This document shows positions 59,220 through 64,000 of a DNA stretch of 64,000 nt, in pieces; positions within the stretch are counted from its first letter, which is position 1, and each line of letters begins with the position of its first letter. The translations under genes were made by a program, and so were the position numbers. The notes below the pieces were generated by a model. It ran no database searches. It worked only from the letters and a program-made list of their open reading frames with translations, and was not told the DNA's origin. Source of the DNA: Cupriavidus malaysiensis (GTDB lineage Bacteria; Pseudomonadota; Gammaproteobacteria; Burkholderiales; Burkholderiaceae). The stretch is taken from contig NZ_CP017756.1 in the NCBI RefSeq assembly GCF_001854325.1, positions 1 to 64,000 of the forward strand, read 5' to 3'.

Positions 59220-59447
59220 CTATGAATCCGAGTCGACCAGTGCGAACTCGAACTGTCCGTTGCCTTCGTCATCCCAGACGTAAGCACGGATGTGACAGCA
59301 GACGTCGACCGGCTTCACCGGGCTCGTTGGGCCCTCCACATGGACCAAGACGTTCCCGTGCTGGCACCACGGACAAACAACGTCGGCGCGTAGGTACGGG
59401 CCGAGCATGTTGATCGCCAGCGACTCTGGCACGAGTACCCTAGTCAC
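59220..59447 (-). CDS. small Cys-rich hypothetical protein
   Basis: A 75-residue protein (TRVLVPESLAINMLGPYLRADVVCPWCQHGNVLVHVEGPTSPVKPVDVCCHIRAYVWDDEGNGQFEFALVD). VVCPWC and DVCCHIRAYVW could bind zinc. Its start overlaps the previous stop by 4 nt. No family recognised. Confidence 0.58.
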   Translation of the reverse strand: MTRVLVPESLAINMLGPYLRADVVCPWCQHGNVLVHVEGPTSPVKPVDVCCHIRAYVWDDEGNGQFEFALVDSDS

Positions 59448-59974
59448 TTCGACCCCGTCAGTTCGTCAGAATCCATCGTGTCGACGCGGAACATGCGCTC
59501 GGGATGCTGTCTCGCGGTTGTCATCATGGCCTGTCGTGCCTCCCTGAAGTCGCTGAATCGAGCGGTCATCATCGGATCACTCGTCGTCACCAGCGTGCCA
59601 GGCTCATCTTCGTCACTGGGTACAGTGAGCCAGCGATCTCCCAGGACGCAATGCGCACGAACCACGTAGTCCATCTTGTCCAACAGCGACGGATCGCTGC
59701 GAAGACATCGGACCGCATCCGCCCAGGCTGCGTCTTCGGTGTCGAAGTCGTCGCGACTACATTCGGCTTCAGCCCACCGCGGTTGACTCAACGTCCACCA
59801 CCAGCGACCGTTCAACTCCTCGCCATCCACGACACTGCCTAGATGCACTTGGAACCCGGCAAGCTGCAGTTCCGAGACATCCTCTTCACCAACTTGTGGC
59901 ATTGCGCTATCCGGCAGCGCGGCTTCATCGGACAAGGTCTGTTTCGCGGACGTGACGGCGTTGGTGGTATCCAT
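59444..59974 (-). CDS. hypothetical protein behind leader H
   Basis: A 176-residue acidic protein (ELQLAGFQVHLGSVVDGEELNGRWWWTLSQPRWAEAECSRDDFDTEDAAWADAVRCLRSDPSLLDKMDYVVRAHCVLGDRWLTV...). The block GRWWWTLSQPxWxxxEC...F.TEDAAWADAV looks like a small domain repeated in island genes, but I cannot name it. Start at 59974 follows an AAGGAGA site. Confidence 0.58.
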   Translation of the reverse strand: MDTTNAVTSAKQTLSDEAALPDSAMPQVGEEDVSELQLAGFQVHLGSVVDGEELNGRWWWTLSQPRWAEAECSRDDFDTEDAAWADAVRCLRSDPSLLDKMDYVVRAHCVLGDRWLTVPSDEDEPGTLVTTSDPMMTARFSDFREARQAMMTTARQHPERMFRVDTMDSDELTGSK

Positions 59975-59995
59975 AGCAATTCTCCTTTGGGTTGG

Positions 59996-60052
59996 GCCCG
60001 GTGCTCGGGCTGTTGGCATTGCCTACCCATATGGACTTGCGGGGCCTATCAG
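59996..60052 (-). promoter_or_regulatory. leader element copy H
   Basis: Minus strand: TGATAGGCCCCGCAAGTCCA, then GGCAATGCCAACA (core 60023-60012), the CCCGAGCACCGGG hairpin at 60009-59997, and the ATG at 59974. Confidence 0.85.
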
Positions 60053-60191
60053 TTTCCTGGCGCTGTAGCCGGGAATCCCGTCGTTCGGCATTACGCTCGG
60101 CCGTCAGGGAGAGCGTGGACACCCTCGCGCCCGCCGCATTCACTCGCCGCCGGCGATCAAGGCACGATTTTCCTGCTTGAGGCCCAGTATG

Positions 60192-60225
60192 AAAAAAAGC
60201 CGTCGCCCGAGGGATGACGGCTTTG
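60192..60225 (-). terminator. terminator, GCCGTC type, copy 3
   Basis: AAAGCCGTCATCC and GGGCGACGGCTTTTTTT on the minus strand, 20 nt after the stop of the 60245 gene. A strong hairpin with a T7 tail. Confidence 0.88.
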
Positions 60226-60244
60226 GGTTAGCGACAATGAATGG

Positions 60245-60865
60245 TCAGGCGGCTTCCCAGCACCATCCATCGCCAATGACGTACGTTTCGACGGCCTCGC
60301 CGTTGATCATGATCTTGTCCGGATAGACTTCAAGCGGCTCGTTACCCTCCGTGACCACTCGAACAACGTTGTTGACTGGATCAAATGTCAGTTCCTCCGG
60401 CATCAGCCCCACCAGTTGCAACATAGATCCCCGTGGAAACCAGGGCTGCTCGAACCCGTTCCATTTCCCGCCACTCGAGTACGCCAGTACCGCTGTGCCG
60501 CGCGGCAGCCAACTCCCCGAGACTTGGAGCTCGCGGTACGCCACGCCGCAAGCTTTCTCTCCGTCTACACGGATAAAGGTCAACCAGGTTGCCGCCGATC
60601 GCAGGCGACGCACGACATCCACAACCTTCGTGCTCTCATGATCGAACACCTCAACGAAACTCCCCTCAAGCACCGCACTCGCGAGGTGAAAGAGATCGGC
60701 CAGGGTTCGGGCCCCATATTGGTCAGCCACTGCCATCAGGGTTTCGACCGACTCCAGCAACTCGTTCATGAAGCGCTTGGATGCCTCCGGGCCGCTGGTG
60801 TGGAGGACCTGGTCGTGGCAGTCGCACTCACTCCCGTACGACGTACTTTTGATCTCGCCTGTCAT
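60245..60865 (-). CDS. hypothetical protein with WCWEA C-terminal domain, copy 1
   Basis: A 206-residue protein. The C-terminal 100 residues (YRELQVSGSWLPRGTAVLAY, then GFEQPWFPRGSMLQLVGLMPEELTFDPVNNVVRVV and VIGDGWCWEAA) are shared with the protein at 61830-62309. The N-terminal half is helical and differs. The shared part looks like a small beta-rich domain that recognises something common to both. No family known to me. Confidence 0.6.
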   Translation of the reverse strand: MTGEIKSTSYGSECDCHDQVLHTSGPEASKRFMNELLESVETLMAVADQYGARTLADLFHLASAVLEGSFVEVFDHESTKVVDVVRRLRSAATWLTFIRVDGEKACGVAYRELQVSGSWLPRGTAVLAYSSGGKWNGFEQPWFPRGSMLQLVGLMPEELTFDPVNNVVRVVTEGNEPLEVYPDKIMINGEAVETYVIGDGWCWEAA

Positions 60866-60884
60866 CGTGACTCTCCAGGTATTC

Positions 60885-61160
60885 TCATCGGCGAATCAGA
60901 GGCCGTCCGCAAGCCTGGCTAGATGCGTTTATTGATGGCACGATGCGGAAGCTGAGACCTTCGACGTGAAGCGCGCCTTCACGTAACAGCGTGCGCTTTC
61001 CCATGTATCGGCTGCGCACTGCGGGCCAATCGGGCCAATCGCTGCGCTCAGTGTCCCAGATGCTTTTGTAATCCGGGTGGATGGCATCCCATTCCGCGCC
61101 CGTCATCTCCAGCAGTCCCTCTTTGCAGTGTTCGCTCGTCTGCTTCTCGTTTCTCATCAT
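60885..61160 (-). CDS. small hypothetical protein behind leader I
   Basis: A 91-residue protein (MRNEKQTSEHCKEGLLEMTGAEWDAIHPDYKSIWDTERSDWPDWPAVRSRYMGKRTLLREGALHVEGLSFRIV). The sentence-like DAIHPDYKSI...W.GKRTLLREGALHVEGLSFRIV part is reminiscent of small DNA-associated island proteins. AGGAG lies 5 nt before the ATG. It is followed by the 60245 gene. Confidence 0.58.
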   Translation of the reverse strand: MMRNEKQTSEHCKEGLLEMTGAEWDAIHPDYKSIWDTERSDWPDWPAVRSRYMGKRTLLREGALHVEGLSFRIVPSINASSQACGRPLIRR

Positions 61161-61181
61161 GATCTCCTTTGGGCGACAATT

Positions 61182-61230
61182 CCCGGCGTCCGGGCTTTTG
61201 GCATTGCCCATGACTAGGGCCTTGCGTGCT
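61182..61230 (-). promoter_or_regulatory. leader element copy I
   Basis: Minus strand: TATAGCAGAGCACGCAAGG, GCCCTAGTCATG, then GGCAATGCCAAAA (core 61208-61197), the CCCGG/CCGGG hairpin at 61194-61182, and the ATG at 61160. Confidence 0.85.
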
Positions 61231-61296
61231 CTGCTATATGCCGTGGCCCGTCACTCCGGCACGTGGACGCCGCTCGCTTGGGGCTCCAGAGTGAAG

Positions 61297-61324
61297 AAAG
61301 CCGTCTCCCGAGGGATGACGGCTT
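61297..61324 (-). terminator. terminator, GCCGTC type, copy 4
   Basis: AAGCCGTCATCC and GGGAGACGGCTTT on the minus strand. Unlike the other copies the T tract is interrupted (TTTCTT). It follows a run of 17 C on the same strand. Confidence 0.75.
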
Positions 61325-61341
61325 GGGGGGGGGGGGGGGGG
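61325..61341. repeat. 17-base poly-G tract
   Basis: Seventeen consecutive G on the plus strand, between the terminator and the stop of the 61383 gene. It does not lie inside a gene. Confidence 0.85.
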
Positions 61342-61382
61342 ACGTCGGCAACACGCATGCGTGTGTCCAACTCACGCGGCGT

Positions 61383-61748
61383 CTACACCTGGCTAACCGT
61401 TCGGCGCGCCTGGTCCAATCTCTCCAGGAGGAATTTCAAATGTTCCGCGGCACCGGGAAACCAGCCGTACTGCTCGCGGATCCACAACTCCTTCGCATCA
61501 GCTCGTTGCTCTTCGCTCAATTCGGACATACGCTTGTCGCGAACTTCGTCGAAGTCTGGGATCCGTACCTGACCTGCGCGTTGGTTCGAATCGCGGTCGG
61601 CCTTGAGGTCCGCCAACTCTGAGCGCAGCTTCCCGGTATCCATCCAGAGCTCGTCCGCCGTCTTTCCGCTGATCTCGTGGATCGGCACGTCGGCATGCTT
61701 GATGGTGTTAGAGACCGCCTCACTTCCGACCAAGACGTTATCGGGCAC
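61383..61748 (-). CDS. hypothetical protein, start uncertain
   Basis: From a GTG at 61748 (GGAG 9 nt upstream): PDNVLVGSEAVSNTIKHADVPIHEISGKTADELWMDTGKLRSELADLKADRDSNQRAGQVRIPDFDEVRDKRMSELSEEQRADAKELW, 121 residues, ending in a charged helix. The same frame is open and coding-like further upstream (GDPRWKWREQAARAFLELFPV) back to the stop of the previous gene, with which it is in frame, so the real start may be nearer 61820 or the start codon has been lost. Confidence 0.52.
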   Translation of the reverse strand: MPDNVLVGSEAVSNTIKHADVPIHEISGKTADELWMDTGKLRSELADLKADRDSNQRAGQVRIPDFDEVRDKRMSELSEEQRADAKELWIREQYGWFPGAAEHLKFLLERLDQARRTVSQV

Positions 61749-61829
61749 CGGAAACAGCTCCAGGAAGGCCCTCGCGGCTTGCTCGCGCCATTTCCATCGG
61801 GGATCGCCATTCCTGTCCTTTGCAATAGG

Positions 61830-62309
61830 TCAGATGGCTTCCCAGCACCATCCATCGCCAATGGCGTACGCTTCGGCGGCCTCACCGTCGATCGTGATCT
61901 TGTCCGGATGCACTTCGAGCAACCCCTTATCCTTGGTGGCCACGCGAACCACGTTCTTGACTGAATCAAATGTCAGCCTTTTCGGCATCAGCTCCACCAG
62001 TTGCAGCGCAGATTCCCGTGGAAACCAGGGCTGCACGAACCCGCTCCCGTTCCCACCTCTCGCATATGCCAGGACCGCCGTGCCTAGCGGCAGCCAGTTC
62101 GCCGACACGCGGAGTTCGCGGTACTCGCCGCCCCCATCGGTGTTGAATGCATCGATCATCGCGTCCATGCAGCCCTTCATCGCCTCCACCTCAGCCCACA
62201 GTTCACGGGCCCTATCTTCGCTCGCTCTTGCGCGTGCTGCCTGCGTACGGCACGCCGCGCCGAGGACCACACAGGTGACGATCGCTATTCCCAACAACAC
62301 CCCCATCAT
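61830..62309 (-). CDS. membrane-anchored protein with WCWEA domain, copy 2
   Basis: A 159-residue protein. An N-terminal hydrophobic segment (MGVLLGIAIVTCVVLGAA) anchors it, a short helix follows (ARARASEDRARELWAEVEAMKGCM), and the C-terminal 100 residues (YRELRVSANWLPLGTAVLAY and AIGDGWCWEAI) match the protein at 60245-60865. GGAGG 6 nt upstream supports the ATG at 62309. The two proteins may act on the same partner at different places in the cell. Confidence 0.6.
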   Translation of the reverse strand: MMGVLLGIAIVTCVVLGAACRTQAARARASEDRARELWAEVEAMKGCMDAMIDAFNTDGGGEYRELRVSANWLPLGTAVLAYARGGNGSGFVQPWFPRESALQLVELMPKRLTFDSVKNVVRVATKDKGLLEVHPDKITIDGEAAEAYAIGDGWCWEAI

Positions 62310-62370
62310 TCTGACCTCCTCCATAAGTTAGACCCCGCCGCGCTGGACCCGCCGGCGCACCCAATGCCCC

Positions 62371-63066
62371 TCACGCCTTCGTCGGCTGGGTCCGCGCCCG
62401 TCTGCCCTTTGTCGTCGGATGCAACTTGCCCCGCGTCCGGCCGACCCGGGAAATACCCGGCCGCGTTCCCAGTGTCTCCGTTGCATCGACTGGCAAGGCC
62501 TCATCGGCAGCCCTGAGTTGTGCCCGGTGCGCCCTCTGCATCTCGGCTCGCCTTGCTACCAAGGCAGGCACGATCAGCGTGACGCGCGCATCCTTGGCCA
62601 TCCGGGTCTTCTCCGATATCCCGACAATCAACTTGGCCTTCTGACGAAGGTTGTCGACGACCCGGAGCAGGTTCTCCCGGATTTCCATCATCCGCTGAAT
62701 CTCCCGGACCATGGCCTTTACGTCGTCTTCGACTCCACCGAAAGGCCCGAAAGTCTTCACCTGCCGCAGGACGTCCTGACGCTTGAGGCGCTTGTACAGC
62801 AACTTGCCACCTTTCGACTTGTACCACTGCACAAACTGCGGGTGGCGACCACTCCCGTCGCCGCGCGATCGTTTGAGGAATCGCACGGACGTTTTGCCGG
62901 CCGTCGAGGGTTGCAATAGCTCTAGTGCGTAGACGTGTGACGCCAGCGTACAGTCAAGTTCGTACACTGCCTTGTACACACTCTCCACTGCACTCTGCAC
63001 AAGCAACTGTTCACTGTGCAATGGTGTCGGTGCGTATCGGATGGATCCGAGCAGCCCTTTCGGCAT
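62371..63066 (-). CDS. basic hypothetical protein divergent from parM
   Basis: A 231-residue protein (PKGLLGSIRYAPTPLHSEQLLVQSAVESVYKAVYELDCTLASHVYALELLQPSTAGKTSVRFLKRSRG...). The centre is helical (DDVKAMVREIQRMMEIRENLLRVVDNLRQKAKLIVG) and the C-terminus is very basic (GRTRGKLHPTTKGRRARTQ), suggesting nucleic-acid binding. It is transcribed away from the parM-like gene and shares its control region. A link to partition is possible but unproven. Confidence 0.58.
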   Translation of the reverse strand: MPKGLLGSIRYAPTPLHSEQLLVQSAVESVYKAVYELDCTLASHVYALELLQPSTAGKTSVRFLKRSRGDGSGRHPQFVQWYKSKGGKLLYKRLKRQDVLRQVKTFGPFGGVEDDVKAMVREIQRMMEIRENLLRVVDNLRQKAKLIVGISEKTRMAKDARVTLIVPALVARRAEMQRAHRAQLRAADEALPVDATETLGTRPGISRVGRTRGKLHPTTKGRRARTQPTKA

Positions 63067-63127
63067 GGTTGTCCTTGCTTATTATGATTCCATCATCCTA
63101 CCCATTACCCACGTAAACTGCAAAGCG

Positions 63128-63192
63128 ATACATGCACACTAGCATGTATTCTCTCTTGTCAGTATGCTGTGCCTTGTGTACTGTTCACCGTG
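63128..63192. promoter_or_regulatory. repeats ahead of the parM-like gene
   Basis: ATACATGC (63128-63135) and GCATGTAT (63142-63149) form an 8-bp inverted repeat. CTGTTCACCGTG at 63181-63192 matches CTGTTCACTGTG at 63007-63018 in 11 of 12 positions, and CACCGT/ACGGTG surround 63186-63206. This could be a partition site or operator; the relation to a ParR-like protein is unknown. Confidence 0.4.
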
Positions 63193-63252
63193 ACCGGGTG
63201 ACGGTGCCTCTGCTCTGTCACCTTCACTCAATCACCGAGGAATGGGGCGAGA

Positions 63253-64000
63253 ATGATGCAGCAGACCTACATTGGGATCGACATCGGGCGGTCCTCCACC
63301 AAGCTTGTTGCTGCCTGGGATCACGACGGCAGCATTCAGCGCAAGAACCTGATATTCCCGTCGGCGGTATCTCCGGCCATCGAAATCACCGATGCGACAA
63401 CGGCGCAGCACGCACGCTCGGATATCGTCGCGGTCGGGGAGAGGACTTTCTTCATCGGCAAGACGGCTTTGCTACAGGGGAAAGACGAGATGACCGGTGG
63501 ACTGCGGGACGACTGGGCCGCGCGCCCGGAGCACATGGCCCTTTTCCTCGGGAGCTTGCACAAGCTACGCCTCGGCGGCGTGCCCCGCGTCGACACCGCG
63601 ATCCTGGTGCTGGGATTGCCGGCCAAGCACTACGCTTCCCAGCACAAGCAGTTGGCGAAGCAGTTGTCGGCGCAGGCGCCAGGTTGCACGGTGCGTCTGC
63701 GCCCCCAACCGCTCGGCCCGCTGATGCGCGCCCTCTTCCTCGACGACGGCCGGGAGAACCCCGAGATCGACCCCGACAACGAACGCTGGGCCGTGATCGA
63801 AATCGGTCAGTACACGACGGACTTCGCTTTGCTCGAGCACGGGCAGGTCATCGAAACTGCCTCCGACTCCGGCCCAGGCATGCGCCTGGCCGCCGAGCAG
63901 CTCATTCGCGAGCTGCAGAATCACCGCGGAATCTCGATCGACCTGCCCGAGGCGACCGAGATTCTCGAGAAGAAGGTCGTTCGTCATTTCGGCGAATCGA
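63253..64000 (+). CDS. parM: ParM/StbA-like actin ATPase, 3' end outside window
   Basis: The first 249 residues are visible. MQQTYIGIDIGRSSTKLVAA is the phosphate-1 loop of the actin superfamily, and WAVIEIGQYTTDFALLEHGQ is the phosphate-2 loop. Between them, VAVGERTFFIGKTALLQGKDE and AILVLGLPAKHYASQHKQL follow the plasmid StbA/ParM pattern. Such proteins build filaments that push plasmid copies apart, with a ParR partner bound to DNA. The partner is not visible and may lie past the right edge. Two ATG codons (63253, 63256) are possible starts. Confidence 0.82.
   Translation, partial: MMQQTYIGIDIGRSSTKLVAAWDHDGSIQRKNLIFPSAVSPAIEITDATTAQHARSDIVAVGERTFFIGKTALLQGKDEMTGGLRDDWAARPEHMALFLGSLHKLRLGGVPRVDTAILVLGLPAKHYASQHKQLAKQLSAQAPGCTVRLRPQPLGPLMRALFLDDGRENPEIDPDNERWAVIEIGQYTTDFALLEHGQVIETASDSGPGMRLAAEQLIRELQNHRGISIDLPEATEILEKKVVRHFGES

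Overview
This window is a GC-rich (roughly 60-64% by eye) stretch of proteobacterial mobile DNA, most like an integrative conjugative element or large plasmid of a Xanthomonadaceae- or Burkholderiales-type host. The evidence is a TraG-type transfer protein (here joined to a lytic transglycosylase domain), a TraD-type coupling ATPase, topoisomerase III, RdgC, a ParB-domain protein, a KlcA/ArdB antirestriction protein, a ParM/StbA-type actin at the right edge, and many small hypothetical genes of the kind carried by such elements. I saw no ribosomal RNA, tRNA or CRISPR array. The host genus cannot be fixed from the sequence alone.

Layout. 0-7 kb is an accessory and decaying margin: a GIY-YIG nuclease, two TonB-C-like genes or fragments, a RES-domain protein, a RelBE-type toxin-antitoxin pair, a broken tnpB, and a C4-type antisense RNA over a small gene. 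7-18 kb is transfer-related: traG-SLT on the minus strand, lipoprotein and membrane genes, then traD and followers on the plus strand. 18-24.4 kb holds two tandem paralogous Rhs genes, each with its own variable tail and a candidate immunity gene. 25-31.7 kb is a phage-like run of small, translationally coupled minus-strand genes with a cytosine methyltransferase. 31.8-37.2 kb is DNA maintenance: parB-like, topB, rdgC. 38-43.4 kb is a coupled operon with a DUF5131 protein, a second methyltransferase, a degenerate HD protein and an HTH regulator. 43.5-49.6 kb holds a CobS/CobT-like module: DUF3150, MoxR-type AAA ATPase, TIM-barrel protein, DUF6878-like protein and a VWA metal-site protein. 49.8-54.7 kb has small HTH genes, a DUF4942 methyltransferase and a SprT-like protein. 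55-63 kb is a series of short units of small genes including klcA. The window ends inside parM.

The most striking feature is regulatory. At least eight minus-strand transcription units between 43 and 61.3 kb start with the same leader: a GCC-N9-GGC hairpin, then GGCAATGyCAAC, usually then a CCCG/CGGG hairpin and a Shine-Dalgarno sequence, about 27-40 nt before the ATG. Two further degenerate copies exist. Many units end in near-identical terminators, so the genes behave like cassettes with private start and stop signals. Opposite one leader copy, at 43.49-43.64 kb, the plus strand has a promoter-like sequence, several stem-loops and a strong intrinsic terminator but no gene. The predicted RNA of about 115 nt carries UGACAUUGCC, the complement of the leader core, and could act in trans on the whole set. 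This is inference from sequence, but it is testable.

Other points: an array of six small tandem hairpins at 37.95-38.07 kb, operator-like sequences shared between distant promoters, a highly palindromic gene-free region at 54.7-55.3 kb, and several genes broken by small indels (tnpB, DUF1643, a membrane protein with a 14-bp duplication, a short gene before the 57.4-kb gene), some of which could be sequencing errors.
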